From Campanula takesimana (lineage: Eukaryota; Streptophyta; Magnoliopsida; Asterales; Campanulaceae): a stretch of DNA of 64,000 nucleotides. Below, piece by piece: positions 30,621 through 45,100 of the stretch. The notes under the pieces are model-generated. The model was not told where the DNA came from. It saw nothing but the letters and a program-made list of their open reading frames with translations, and did not search any database. The stretch's first letter is position 1. The number at the start of each line of letters is the position of its first letter. The position numbers and the translations under genes are program-made. The stretch is from assembly GCA_026119855.1 (NCBI GenBank), contig JAOWBW010000249.1, positions 744,001 to 808,000 on the forward strand, given 5' to 3'.

Positions 30621-33600
30621 ATGGACATGGAGTCATCCAAATCCAGGCGTGGGAAGAGTATTGAGATGAGGGATCAAGATGAGTCGCCGGTGAGGGAGAG
30701 GTGGGATGAAGGTCATGATAATTTGGAAGAGAGTGGTGTAGAGAAGACAAGAGAGTCTAGCAAGCATCGAAGTAAGGATAGGAGTAAGAGCAGTAGAAGA
30801 GAAGAGAAGGAACATAAGAGTAGAGAACGTGATCGATCAAAGACCAGCGATGTTTCTAAAGATAGAGAAAAGGAGTCTAGAGATTCAGTGAAAGATCTAG
30901 TTCCCAGTAGGGATAAGAGAGCAGATGATAGAGACGACCGTGAAAGGGATAAAGGCAGAGACAAGGCTAGGGAGAAAGATACTGATCGAGAGAGATACAG
31001 GGTTAAGGAACGAGAAAGCGAGAAAGATCGTAAAGATAGAGGGAGGAATAAAGAGCGTGAGAGGGAGAGAGACTTGGAGAAGGACGGTGAAAGGGAACGG
31101 GAACGCGAACGGGAACGGGAGAAGGATAAAGGAAAAGAGAAGAACAAGGATAGGGAGGACAGAGATGGTACGAAAGATAGGGGAAAGGAAAAGGATAGAG
31201 ACAGGCATAAGGAGAGAGAGAATGACGGGGATAGTCGAGATAAACTTGAAAAAGAGAAGGGAAAAGATAGAAGTAGGGAAGAGAGGTCTAATGAAAGAGA
31301 TAAAGCAAGTCGTAAGCATCGGGACGAGGAACATCATACCAGAAAGGATGTCGGCAAGGAGGCGGCTTCAAAAATAGATGAGAAAGATGGTAACGACAGG
31401 GATATCACCAAGGCAGGACTGGGCTCTCTTCATGATAATGATAGCAATGGAAATTTTAAGCGCGATCAAGATGAGGAGGTGGAACCTAGTGGATCACGTC
31501 GTTCAGCAGTTGAGCTCGAGGAACGCATTTTAAAGTAAGTATTATCTCCATTAATTTATTCCTTTACATCATCCATTTATACATGCGCGTCTGTTCTTTC
31601 TTGCTGTATCTTATAGGATTTCAGATATTAGACACCATTTTCTTCAAACATACGAACAATAAATAAATAACTAGCTTTAATAAAAACCATTTTTGTAAGG
31701 CTCTGCTCTGCACCTACAAGTTGACATTATCCAGTGACACTTATAATTGGTCTCTACTGATAATAAATTTTCCTGTGCAAGATAGTTACGTTGGAAATTC
31801 AGCAGTTTTATATGTGTGTGCATATATTGAACTTATAGCCCATGAGCAGTTCAAGATATTTTTGATCTATTTTCTATGCATTGTATGCTGTTCACAATAG
31901 CTTGAATTTTAAGAAAAGAACTGTGATCTTCAACTATTTTGACATAATTTGAACTCATTCCAAGTTAGCATAATAACTTCAAAGAGAGGTTAGTTGTGGA
32001 CTAGAATTCATATCATCTTCCCTCTAGTTTATATTTACCTTACTTCTTATTCTTATTATTTTACTACTTACTTTGAGAATTGAGGAAAACTTGTGTAATT
32101 TGTGTATTCGAGAGGTAGTGGAAAGGAGAGATCATATCTATCTCTTAATGTGGACAATTAAATTGTGCTATCTTTCTTATGATATACATGTGTGCTTTGT
32201 CGTTGTTATAGTTATAAAGTTGCATTTTGTCTTATACTTTGAATTTATGATAAGACTTCAGATTGTATGTGTATCTATTACTTTATTAGTAGACGGGTGT
32301 AGTTGGTCTTTCACTTGGACTCTCTTCAGCGTTCCTCGTATGTTTCTCTCAAGGAGCAACTGTTCCTTGTATTTCCTAATTAATCACATCTTTCTGAAAA
32401 CCATGGGAGTAACATCTAACTGTTTGATGATAATCATGGGTTTAGCTTGTTAGAAACTTTTATAGGCAGGTCGGAAGTTAACTCTTATAGTTTGTCAATG
32501 TTGCAAAATGTTCATTTTAAATATTCTTGTTTAGTAATCCATTCTTTTGAAGATGGTGGTCATGATTGCTAATGAATCTTATAGTAAGTGAAGAATCAAC
32601 TTGACGATGGCTTATGTTTATGGGAGCATTTAGTTAACTTCGCAGGAGTCGGAAGGGTAATAGAGAGTGTGATGAGTTCTGAATCATTAATCTATTGGGA
32701 ATCTTCCTAACATGCTTTTTAAAGGATCAAATAGCTGACCGTTTTGTGTAAATTCGATATTAAAAACTTCACATGTGAATTTGTGGTTCATAATAATGTT
32801 GTAACATTCTCATAATGTTAGGTTAACGTGACACTTTCAGCAATTGGACTTTGTAATGGTCTTAGGATGGTCTTCTTTTTGTTGCCGCTCATCCTTATAT
32901 TCATCATTCACCTTGATGGATAAATTGATTTTGTTGCAGGAACGGTCAAAGGGTATTAATACAACATATTACGTAATGTTTCGTGTCATGAGGTTGTTAA
33001 TCTTCCTTGCTTGAATGGTCCCTTCATGGACTTTTGAACAAACTTATTACTAGAGTGATAATAGAATCGAGCCGAAGCGAGCATGGTATGTTTAAGGCCT
33101 TCCGGTCGGGAAGATGAAGATAAAAGGCCAGTTTGAATCAAGTTTTAGAGCAGGCCTGTAAGCTTACTCTTTAAGAAATTTGTTGGCACACGAGTTGCTT
33201 ACCCGCCACAAGTTCAAGCAGATCCCTATGTCCAACTTGAACGAAGTGACATAATGGGAGATGGTGACTTTAAGGCACACTTGACACATTACTTTCGTCC
33301 CACAATTTGATCAATTATGACAAATAGTTTAACAAATAATGTTAGCTTTCCTAAACACCAACTACTTGGATTATTGAAATAGACATCACTTCAAAAACTT
33401 AATATACGAAATTGAGTTGATCTAATATATTGAAGTATACATATTTTAGATTGATCATTGAGAACATATCCCACTTTTATGAGAAATGCTAATAAGCCTT
33501 ATTAATTATATATATCTACGGAAATTAGTCAAAATGGTAGGAGCCGAACCAAACAAGTTGACCTCGAGCTCACAAGCCAATCTTCATTTTCTTGCGCTTG

Positions 33601-36600
33601 AGCTCAACAGCCTCAACTACACTCCTGAGCTTGTCCTAAAGCTCAAGCGTAACTCGTTTACACTTGAGCTCGAGCCAATGTCAAGCTTAGGCTATCAGCA
33701 CTTATTAGGCTCAGTTCGTTTAACAACCTAAATTATTGCCGATATAATGTGAACCCACTTTCAGGATCATGCTGAAATTTTCTTTTGGGTCTGTATATGC
33801 GTCATTTTTGGCTTAGCAGCTGGAAATTTCAAGGGTTTATGAATTACGACTGCCTAAGGTAGAGTGTCTGTCACTAGGTTATCGGTTTACCCTCACATGG
33901 ATGGTATCCCTTTTGGTTATTTTTTCTTTTATTTTAGGTAGATTATGGACAATATAGACATGATTTCACAGTCATGATCATGCTCATCTTACCTCTTGGG
34001 ATTGCATGTCCTTCGCGATATTCTTTAGATTATGTGTACCTCTTTTTCCATTTGTGAATTTACAATCGTTATTACATATCCTTGGAACAGGTCTTAGTTT
34101 CTGCTAATTAAATTTTTTGAGATTTTCGCGTGTTACTTTGGTGAATTAATGTAGCCTATTGGCAGGTCTTACACTCTTTGTTTGTCTATTGATGTTGGTT
34201 TAAGCATTAGAGTCAATTACGTTGTCTATTTTCCTAATTTCTTTGAAAAAACTCGTTTACGTAACCTCATATTAATGACTACAGACTCTCTGTAAAAACA
34301 GTGTACATTTCATTACCTTTTGAATAGTCTATTCTCTTGTTAGGATGAAGGAAGAAAGATTGAAGAAAAAGTCTGAAGGTTCTTCAGAGGTTTTATCATG
34401 GGTTAGCAAGAGCCGCAAACTTGAAGAGAAGCGGAATGCTGAAAAGGAGAAAGCATTGCAGCTCTCTAAGATATTTGAGGAGCAGGTTCGTCTACCTTCT
34501 CTCTCTCTCTCTCTTTTTCTTTTTCAAGTCATGTGCAGTATTTTGATTGATTTAATCTTGTAGCATGACTCGTGTACTTCTGAATTGCTCAGGACAATGT
34601 CAATCAAGAGGATAGTGAAGATGAGTCATCAGCCCAACATACTGCCAGTACGGTTTCTTCTCACTCCTTCACAAGTGTATATAATATAGTTGGGTTTTCT
34701 TTTATCCTGCAGGTTATTGTTTATTGCATAATATCTGGGCTGGTAATGTGACTTGGTTGCGTAGTTGTATGCCATAAAAAATCTTAGGTCGGACGTAAGT
34801 TGGCCCAATTTGAGATTCAAGGACCGACCCGTAGAATTAACGTCTAGATTTGGTGACGTGTCCTAGATTTCCATATGTAAACTGTTGAGGTTTAACATTT
34901 GCCACCATATTCTTTTATGAACTGCATTTAGTTTTGATTTGTATGGTAGTTATTCCTTATTCGCATGTATTGGAGCTATTAGGAAGTTCCATTGTAGGTT
35001 CTACTGTACTGACAATAACCGATGATTATCGCATTTTTTGATGTTGTTGCTTAAGACATCATTAGTTAACAAAAGAAAAAAAAAGGCGAAGAGTCTGATA
35101 TTGTTCTCGAATCTCTTTCTACAGAGGACCTAGCCGGAGTTAAGATTCTTCATGGGCTTGACAAAGTAGTTGAAGGTGGTGCAGTTGTATTAACACTAAA
35201 AGATCAGAACATACTTGCAGATGGTGATATCAACGAAGGTGAACTACCGCAGTTACTTCTGTATTTTTATATCCTGTTTGTCCATTTTTCTCGAGTTTTT
35301 CTCAACCCAGATTCCTAATATACGATAAATATTCGCATGTGTAAAATTAGAGGTCGACATGCTTGAAAATGTGGAAATTGGTGAGCAGAAGCGGAGGACT
35401 GAGGCTTATGGTGCAGCAAAGAAGAAAACAGGAACTTATGTTGACAAGTAAGATTTCATAGCACGTTATTTATGTCCCTGGGATAACTCGATTACTGACC
35501 ATTTTTTTATTTTGCCTATCTAGGTTCAATGAAGAGCCTGGTTCTGAGAAGAAAATGCTTCCACAGTATGATGATCCAAGTGCGGATGAGGTGAAGCTTG
35601 TATTTTCTGTCTGTCTTGGTAGAAATTTCTATGTTTGCTAAGCCTGCATCTCATATGATAATCTCTTGCAGGGAGTGACGCTGGATGCTAGAGGGCGTTT
35701 CAGTGGCGAAGCAGAGAAGAAACTGGAGGAGGTAACCTATTATTTTAATTTATTTTTTATGAACGTCATTGAATGGTTAACTTAGTACAAGTTATGTTTT
35801 GTTGCCAGCTCCGGAGAAGGATAGATGGTGGCTCCACTAAAAATCAGTTTGAAGTTCTAAATTCGTCTGCCACAATCTCGACAGACTATTTTACTCACGA
35901 AGAAATGCTGCAGTTCAAAAAACCAAAGAAGAAGAAATCATTGAGGAAAAAGAATAAGCTGGACTTGGATGCCCTTGAAGCAGAAGCCATAGCTTCTGGA
36001 TTAGGTGCTGGCGATCTTGGTTCTCGAAATGACGCAAAAAGGCAGGCCCTAAAAGAAGAGAAGGAGAGATCAGAGGCTGAAAAGAGAAGTAATGCATACC
36101 AATCAGCGTATGAGAAAGCAGACGAGGCATCAAAAGCTCTTCGATTGGAGAAAAAACTTCCCATGCCAGTGGAAGAAGATGATACTCCTGTTTTTGGCGA
36201 TGATGATGATGATCTTCGAAAATCATTAGAAAGGGCAAGAAAATTAGCTTTAAGAAAGCAAGAGGAAGGAGCAACAAGTGGTCCTCAGTCGATTGCGCTC
36301 CTTGCTTCCTCCACGGGCATCAATTCAACTGAAGAGAATGAGAAACCTACATCTGGCGAGGCACAAGAAAACAAGGTTGTCTTCACAGAGATGGAAGAGT
36401 TTGTATGGGGTCTTCAGCTAGATGAAGGTACTACTTCTTTGTTTTTAGTAGTGGTAGCTATTGAAAGAATTTGTTATTCGACCATTGCATTTATTATTAT
36501 TCCCCCTGTCCCAGAAAAAATAGTCCTGCTTATCGTTTTAATTTGTCCAAAAGATCATTACCTTCAACTTTAAACAAAATTAATTTTTCTTACCAATATA

Positions 36601-39600
36601 TCCTTCTAAGATTTTGTTTCCTCGAGGACAAAAGTAGGACTATTTTAAACTATGCATGACTTATTTAGAATATGTGGGAGTCATTTGCATCAATCTCCTA
36701 TTATCTATCTGATGCAGAATGCTGTCTCTTTAAATGTTACAAGATGGGGAAATTTGGCTTTTGGCTTTTGCTCTAATGTTGTTGATGTCACGCTAGTAAA
36801 GACTGTGTTCTTTTCTTATACGTTTTTTTCCTCCCTCAATTTATTTATTACTTGATTTACTTCTCCAGAGTCTCATAAGCCTGATGGTGAAGATGTTTTC
36901 ATGGAGGAAGACGTGGCACCAAGAGCCCCCAGTCAAGAACCAAAAGAAGAAGATGGTGGTTGGGCGGAACTAAAGGATACTAGCATGGATGAAACCTCCG
37001 CAGACCAAGATAAAGAAGAAGTAGTTCCAGATGAAACAATTCATGAAGTTGCTGTTGGGAAGGGATTATCAGGTGCACTTAACCTACTCAAAGAACGGGG
37101 AGCACTGAAAGAAACTATTGACTGGGGTGGTCGAAACATGGACAAGAAAAAAAGCAAGCTTGTTGGCATTTATGCGGATGATGGTCGAAAGGAAATACGC
37201 ATCGAAAGGACCGATGAGTATGGACGAATTGTGAGTACTCATTTCTTGAATCTGAATCTGCAGTCTATATCAAATCAATTAGTATATATTCTTCTGACAT
37301 GTTATGTTGATCCCTATCTGTGCATGTTGCATTGTGTCCTTTTCGACTAGTAATATTTAATTAAGCATTCATAACATGCCAACCAGGCCTACCGCGGGTC
37401 AATGCATGTTTATTGCTGGTCCTTGGTTAATATTGGCATAATGCATATTTGGCACGGGTGAGCTTCTCAGTGTGGGTACTTTTAACTGTATGGATCTGTG
37501 ATTACCTCGAAACTCAAAACCGTAGGCACTTGCCCCCTTTTATGTAGACGTCCTATGGCAAGAATTTCAATAGTAGGTTTACCCTCCAAAAGAACCGCCA
37601 TTAATTTGCAAGCACTACTAACTGGTTATTTTTGATGTTGCGTATTAGTTTCAAACTACATATAGCCTAACATAAATAATACTCCCTCCGTCCCAGACTA
37701 AAGTTCTTACTTTCCTTTTTGATTTGTCCTTGACTAAGGTTCTTAGTTGCTTTATTACTTAAAATGGACAATGGGTCCCACTTGTCATTTCACAATAAAA
37801 ACTCTCTACCCACTTTCTCTCTCCTACTTTACTTTTCATACTCGCAACATTTACTTTTTCTTAATCTCCGTGTTAAGTCAAACTAAGAACCTCAGTCTGG
37901 ACGGATGGAGTACTTGATAAGTTAAATCGCAAGCATTACTAACTGGTGTTGCATGTTATTTTTGAACTACTGTATAACCTACATAAAATAATACTCGGTT
38001 AGTTAATGATTAATGGAGGTTATACTGCAAGTGTTCTGCGTTGGAATGAAAGGTTCTATGTTTATTGCCTGATCCGGACCGGGATCTTCGTCCCACTTTC
38101 TCATCTTAGTTACCAGTGGCCAGGTTGCGTAGTCGAGCAAGTGTGTTTTAAGATTATCTGTTTGTCGACCGATCCCAGGAAGCCCAGAGAAGCAAGAATG
38201 GAAAGGCTTCTTACTCAGCTTGGTGCAACTATGATGACTTGAATGAGTATTTCTGGTATATAGGCTCTGAACTCATCGCAGCACTAACTTTTTCATCAAT
38301 CTGTAGGCGGACTTTTCTCATTTAACATAAATCAACTTCTAAATCAGCTAGATCGAGATCTGAAAGAGACTCATCGACCTTCGTACCTTCTAAATCAAAT
38401 AGATTCATATCTGAAAGCGTTGACATTCCCCTTTTTTTCATTCTAGTTATTGTTCTTTCTACTAATTGACGTGGGAACTAATAAAAAACATTAGAGATAT
38501 AATGAAATATCCACTTATGGTCTTGTTTCACTCTTAGTTTGTGTTTAAAATGGATTGATACTGATAACATCATATGTAACTGTGTTTTTCTTTTTTCTTT
38601 TTTTTCCTTTTCTTCTTTGGCTTTTCCAGCTGACGCCCAAGGAAGCCTTCCGGTTGCTTTCACATAAGTTCCATGGTAAGGGGCCTGGGAAGATGAAACA
38701 AGAAAAGAGAATGCGGCAATATCAGGAGGAGCTGAAGATAAAGCAAATGAAGAATGCGGATACTCCATCATCATCGGTGGAGAGGATGAGGGATGCTCAA
38801 GCTCAACTAAAGACGCCTTATCTTGTACTCAGCGGAAACGTTAAACCAGGGTAAGTCAAGTTATTATCTTATGTTATCTTCTTTGATATATCATTGCTCA
38901 GTTTCTTATGCCTTCCCTTGACAACTGTGTTGTTTCATTTGACTGCGGGATTTCTCATGCTTGATAACTCAAAATTAGATTACTTGATCTTATTGAATCT
39001 GACAAATAGGCCTGACCTTTGACTCTTCATGAGTTTTTTTGGTATAATAACTATCCATAAAAACTCAATGAGATGCTTCGGATCCCAATTTCTTAATCCC
39101 TTCATTCCATAATAAGCATGTAATTGATTAGTCACCATGCCTCATATGGGGCCGACAACAAACAAGCGAGTATTTCCCACAAGATTTGCAAGAAAAGTTG
39201 GAGTTATTCTCTGGGCTTTGATCTCATATCCGTTAATGCTTATAAACTGATAAGAGTACCTGTACGGATATTTGAAAGATAACAATAATCAAAAAACAAC
39301 TAGTCAAAGTGAATTATCCTTTGGCGGACCTTGAAAAATAAAATGTGTACCAACTTTTAGGAATTCTGAAGGTCTTATTTGGTACAATTATAATATACTC
39401 CCTCTGTCTTGGAAAGTTTGTCCCATTTTGACTTTTTATGGTCAACATAAATGAACTTTGACCAAACATTGATGCCGATCTAATCATTCAAGTGAAAATA
39501 TATAAACTCTAATTGACAAATCATTAAGTGATTTATCAATAACAATTTTTAAAGTTTCATTGTGGTCCTAATCATTCAAGTGAAAATATATAAACTCTAA

Positions 39601-40387
39601 TTGACAAATCATCAAGTGATTTATCAATAACAATTTTTAAAGTTTCATTGTGGTCATTAGATTGACACTAATGCTTGGTCAAAGTTCATTTATGTTGACC
39701 ATAAAAAGTCAAAATGGGAGAAACTTTCCAGGACTGTGGGAGTAGCATTTTAGTTTTGGAGGTGCAGGTTTGTTTGTCTGATATGTAAACCTTCATTACA
39801 GCCCACCTTTTTATCATTAGAGAGCTGTCCCTTAAGAATAGTCTCGTTTCGCAAGTCAAATGTTTTAAGAAAATAGCATTACTCATTTGCACTTAAAACC
39901 ATAGCCTCGTTTACAAGTGAAATCAACTTTTCGGGACAGGGTCTTCTTTTTTTTTCTTCCTGTTAATTGTTCATTTATTGTAATGAGTTCAGCATACCTT
40001 GTTTTTATATCATTTTTGTATTTATTTATTTTCCCTTTCTTTGCAGCCAAACTAGTGATCCGAGAAGTGGTTTTGCTACTGTTGAGAAGGACTTTGCTGC
40101 TGGGGGTTTGACTCCTATGCTCGGTGATAGAAAGGTCAGCAAATTGTTTCCTTCTTCATGGTCAATTGTATACGAGTAACTTTAGAACACGTTAATTGAT
40201 ATGGGTGTGGTAGATCTATTTTTTTGCTTCACGTGCATACTTTTTTTGGCTATGAAACTAAGATTGGGTTTTATTCGCCAGCTTCTAATCTCCGGTATGC
40301 CTGTTTCAGGTTGAGCACTTCTTGGGTATAAAGCGCAAGCCTGAGGGTGGCGGAGATATGGGCCCACCAAAGAAGCCTAAATCTTGA
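30621..40387 (+). CDS. DOT2: SART1-family splicing factor (DOT2/MDF type), 12 coding exons
   Basis: Nuclear component of the U4/U6.U5 tri-snRNP (SART1/Snu66 family). In Arabidopsis the homologue is needed for meristem and vein development. Coding exons: 30621-31534, 34344-34485, 34593-34647, 35125-35238, 35351-35447, 35524-35590, 35672-35731, 35809-36427, 36869-37230, 38630-38850, 40047-40134, 40310-40387. That is 2,817 bp, 938 aa, all GT...AG and in frame. Residues 1-300 form an Arg/Lys/Asp/Glu/Ser-rich low-complexity arm. After it come SART-1 blocks: VLSWVSKSRKLEEKR, LAGVKILHGLDKVVEGGA, LENVEIGEQKRR, GRFSGEAEKKLEELRRRI, DEYGRILTPKEAFRLLSHKF, HGKGPGKMKQEKRMRQYQEE and the C-terminal VEHFLGIKRKPE. 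The ATG at 30621 follows a likely leader intron (donor near 30173, acceptor near 30563). A GTG nine bases earlier is not used. Confidence 0.93.
31535..34343 (+). other. Intron 1 of the SART1-family gene (2.8 kb)
   Basis: Contains no second gene. Around 33540-33715 a patch rich in GAGCTC/CTCGAG words (TTGAGCTCGAGCC, CTTGAGCTCAACAGCC) looks like a hAT-type MITE remnant of the same style as 50333-50410. Confidence 0.5.
36498..36655. mobile_element. Stowaway-like MITE remnant in SART1 intron 8
   Basis: Left end CCCCCTGTCCCAGAAAAAATAGTCC, right end GGACAAAAGTAGGACTATTTT. The right terminus is decayed. Confidence 0.45.
37682..37910. mobile_element. Stowaway-type MITE in SART1 intron 9
   Basis: CTCCCTCCGTCCCAGACTAA / CTCAGTCTGGACGGATGGAG with TA at both ends. 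Closely related to the copy at 60754-60998. Confidence 0.8.
39398..39742. mobile_element. Stowaway-type MITE with internal duplication, SART1 intron 10
   Basis: CTCCCTCTGTCTTGGAAAGT / ACTTTCCAGGACTGTGGGAG with TA borders. Inside, a segment of about 89 bp (CTAATCATTCAAGTGAAAAT ... TTCATTGTGGTC) is tandemly duplicated at 39479-39567 and 39568-39656, almost without change. Confidence 0.8.
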
Positions 40388-40932
40388 AGTTCCTATACAG
40401 AGCTCTTCCTAATTCCTATTCCATTTTGAGGATCTTATCGTCAGAGATGTTTTTATTTATTATACTTCTGACGGAGTGTTTATTCTTGTGAGAAAGTCAC
40501 TAACTTCTGTAGCTCAAGACGTTATATTTCTCGATCCGCCTCCTTTTATTATGAATATGTACAGAATGAAGCATGTCCAAAATTTTTGATGCTCAGACAG
40601 ACGATATCAAGAATTTTTACTTATATTTTCTTTCTACCAGCTTTTACGAAACATAGCGTACTGTAATACATTCGCAAATCGTGAAAGAATTTCAACTATT
40701 TCACCGTGTTTTTTATGTTATGGAAACAACATTGGCACATAACCAGCAAAAGTACTGACATAATATTCTCGTGTTGGAGAACAGGGGGAAAACATTTTGT
40801 TCTTCTGTATTTAAACCAATAAGGTCCTTGAATTATATGCTTTCAAGACGATAACGAACGAATCAATAAACGAAAAAAATTTGATTGTTACAGCAAAAAA
40901 TGGGAAGCGATCCAAAAAAGAGTGCTATTTTC
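40388..40932. other. Convergent 3' region between SART1 and galacturonokinase genes
   Basis: 545 bp separates two stop codons facing each other. It must hold both 3' UTRs and polyadenylation regions. AATAAA-like words occur (for example AATCAATAAACG near 40860 on plus). No other gene is seen. Confidence 0.6.
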
Positions 40933-42114
40933 TCAGATGACACGGGCGCAATCACCTGCATCGCATATCACAACTGCAGCGTTTTCACTGATCTGGCTAG
41001 CCAACTCCGGTTGAAGCTTAAAATACTCGTCCCTGACAAAAGATGCAGCTTCCTTTGCAAAATCTGCACTAACAAGTGCTACACAACACCCTCGGAATCC
41101 TGCACCACTAAATCGCGCTCCATATACTCCCGGAGCCTTCACAAGGATATTGTACAATTGTATTAAGGGCTCGCAACCTGAATATCACGTCATATGTTAT
41201 AATTAATCTTTATGTATATTTTACGTCGGGACAGAGAAATAAGTGGAAGGAAATAAAGATGCGCACCACATTCATAGTTCTGAATAGAACTTAATCCAGA
41301 AGCTGATACAAGTTTTCCAAATTCTTCAAGGTTGCCTGAAGCCCATGCTTCGAGTCCTATAATCAAGTTAGACTAATTTCTCAAATTGCGAATTTTAAAT
41401 CCGAAGACGGGAATCTTGCACTTGACCTTCAAATGAATGAATAGTTAGAGTGCACCACAGAAGCATGTACCTTTATGGACTCGCTTGTTCTCGGAGAAAT
41501 AATGTTCTGCCCTTTTAGCTAGATCTGACTTCAATCCGGACTGCAAAAACATGAAACATTTTTTCCATAGCATAAATGGATTCTAATGTATAATGTTAAT
41601 GATTTGATTAAGGATATAAACTTGTTTTTAGTATCTTCTTTTTTAATGTCTATCTACCATTGAAATCTCGTTAACCAAGCTCTGCTCATGATGAAGTAAC
41701 TTCTCTATCTTAACTGTCAATTACGGAATGAAGAACAGATAGAGATAGATAGCATTATCAGTTTTATAATTGGCTATAATTTTATATGGCAAGTCTTTTA
41801 ACATTTGTTCGATGCTTAAATAACATTATTAATCAACTCTCAGTATAGATATGAGTCGGGAAGGGCTGGGGGGTCTTAATTTTTGTATTAATTATAAAGC
41901 ACCCATACCTTGTAAGATTCATATTCTTCTGCTTCAACTGCCAAACATAATGAAGGAATCAGAATGAAAATATATAAATATACAGAAATCCAAAATAAAT
42001 AATCGTCACACGGTTCTAACCATTGGAGAGGATAGCCTCGACATCTTCTTTCCCTGAAGCCCTGAAAATAAGAAGAGGGAAAAAAAAATCTCAAAATAAG
42101 AATTACAACCACAA

Positions 42115-42162
<48 letters not shown>

Positions 42163-45100
42163 AAACACCTTCCCAATCAAACAGCACCACAAAGCATACA
42201 ACAACACTGAAAAAAGGGATAATCTTACTGCAAAAGGATGCATAAGAGTGATAAGAATTGAGTTGTAATCTTACTGCAAAAGAGCGTTTGCAGCCTGTGT
42301 ACACTCTGTAACCCGTAGATTATATCCAGGATTGGTTGTCAAAGCCTGCTTCAGCCCGGAAAATGCCAGCAATATCTTGTACGCATTCTTGGGCTCTTGA
42401 ACTTCTGGAGGGTGTATAAGCTTGTGCTTTTTGGTCTGCACATGCCAAACAAAATTCATTTAGGCAATAAATAATAGAGCATTTTTAGTTCAAGAAAATA
42501 AACCAGCTTCCCCACATACCACTAACCACCCCCAAAGACAGGGGGAGAGAGAAAATTATCATCATTATTACTACTATTAATTTTTGGGACTAAGGCTTTG
42601 TTGTTGTTGTTGTTCTATTACTACTAAAAATGTTTTCAAAAAAGATGAAAAATTCTCCATCCATTCCGCGCAGAATTATGCGATTCATTTAAAGAATCTT
42701 GTTCCAAAAACAATTCTCAGAAATTAATAGTTTTCACAATTTTAATCTTATTACATACTCCCTCCGCCCCTAGATGAATGTCAAATTCTAATTTTTAACT
42801 TTGAGAAACTTTTGAGAAAGTTGGGATTTAAACAATTTTTGAAGCTCGAGTACATAAAAACCCTTAATGATCTCACCATATTGCATCATAGCGGATGTGC
42901 TAATTTAAACATGATGTTTGATGAGAGAGGGTTTCGTAACTTCTCCAAAAAAAGGGGGGAAATTCAAATGCTTTTCCTTTAGTAACCTCGAGGTATTCTT
43001 AGGTGTCAAATCAAGGGGACAATGTCTTTATGTCTCACAATTAGCAAAGGGATTTTTGGACAATTGATTTTATAATATTTCCAAAAGCGGAATGTGATGT
43101 GACACTTACTTTGGAACATATAAAATGAAATAAGGGACACTTTTCGGATGAAGGGAGTAGAATAAATTATAAAAAGCAAGAGTATAAACAATGTGATGAT
43201 TGCATTTAGTCTATTCAATATCGCTGAAGTCAAAATTCATCTGAATGAAGTATAGTTCATGAAGTATTTTTCTTAAGATGATCATCTTAACAGGACTAAA
43301 ATTCCAAATTTCACGACACATCGACACCAAACTAACTAATGAAAGGAATAAGAAACAAAAGGTCCTGACAAAAATTTATGCAGATCGGTTGAAGCTAAAA
43401 AAAAATAACAAGAGTATAAAAATGGCAGCAAATGGCTAGGACACATAGAGGAACAGTTAACCTTTATAACACCGAAGAAAAAACAGCCATACAACTAAGC
43501 TGGTTCTATTTCTAGACTTGAAAGACGGTGAATGCCAATAAATGGGTCCAAAAGTTACCTTACAGTCCATACAAGTTAAACAACCATATCTTGAGAGTAA
43601 TATAGCTGATTGATCCAGTATGCCATTTTTCAGTCCTAAGTATTCATTTTCAATTAGCCTACATGTGAAAAGAGAAAGATTTAGCAAACCCTGCTGTTCC
43701 AAGTGAACATAATTTATGACATGATCCAGAAGCGAACAGACAGAAGAAGAAGAAGAAGAAGAAGAAGAAGAAGAAGAAGAAGAAGAAGAAGAAGAAGAAG
43801 ACGGAGATAAAAACTCATTATCAATGATATGTTAAAAAATATTCTCTCCCCGTGCCAAAATGAATGTCCAAAATTTTAGGATGATCCAGTGAATAATATT
43901 CTATATCAGAAAGAAAAAGAACCACACACACCCAAGAAAATAAAAATAGAGCTAGTTTCTCATTATTTGTCTTCATATAGTTTATGGTAGCCTTTTCCAT
44001 GTCTCATATAGCAAACCCCAAGTGATTGGGACCCAGGATAAGGTGAGACAAGGATTTATGGTAGCCCATTCCCAAGCAATTCCATAAAGAAAATTCTATT
44101 TGTTGTTCCTTTTCAAGATGCAACTAAGACTTACTCCGTCCGATCACAAATAAGTGTCCGTCTCCCTTTTTTTTTAATGCCCGAATCACTTGTGTCAACA
44201 AGTTTTATGGAAGACTTGGCATCTAGAGCGTTTGCATCCACTAATACTATTTCAAATGGGTAAAATGAGTTCTCTTAATTCTGCCCAGCCAAAGTGGACT
44301 CTTATTTTGTGAACGGAGGGATAGTATTTAGGAAAAAAAAGGGGGGGGGGGTGGAATACTTAAAGGAATGACTGAATGAGCATACAATATGTTCATCTAA
44401 ATCTGTTACTTTTTCCTTGTTTAACGTAAATAGACAGTAAGGCAAACATGTGCTAGCGTTTCTATGTCCAAAGAATCCCAAGTATTTCTTATTAAGGATG
44501 CACTAAATTTAGAGATTAGATCTATTAATGAATAAAAGGAAATATTGTCATTGTTTAATTGTTGTACACTTATTTCCATGTCTATATGTTTGATATCAAC
44601 GTTGAAGCACAATTAATGATTATTGTTTTATATTCCTGTTATATAATCACAAAATATATATTCTCACTAAATTTGTTAGTTGAAAATCAAAGTTTATTAA
44701 TTTTTGGTCTTACAAGTCATTCAGTAACATACCGGTCGTACTCAATATTTTCTGTAGGAGATACTGAAAGATTATTTGCATTTTCCAAGGCCAAAAGATA
44801 AGCAATTCCTGACTGCAAAACACATAATTATAATTACTACCACGGGATGTGTAAAATGATTCGATATCTCAGAAACTCAAAATGTAGAAAGATGTGGACA
44901 TAAATCCTACCTCCCTGATTACACACAAAGAATAAAATAAAAAACATAGCCTAATTTGTATTTTCTTCCTTTATGTCATGGGTTCCAGATAGATACTACC
45001 TCCGTCCCGAAATGATCTTCTGAGTTTTTATATTGTTAATACAAAGGTACTTTGAGCAATAATTTTATGTTAATTTGATTATCTTAATAAGCATCTAAAA

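Noticed and set aside
30713..31337. Ser/Arg-rich and hydrophobic open frames on the minus strand
   Set aside because: Opposite-strand reading of the repetitive Arg/Asp/Glu-rich first exon of the SART1-family gene.
32073..32453. 126-codon open frame in SART1 intron 1
   Set aside because: AT-rich intronic sequence with no recognisable domain or codon-usage signal.
42023..42304. Poly-Pro and poly-Gly open frames
   Set aside because: Created by the long C run. Small galacturonokinase exons explain the coding signal on the minus strand.
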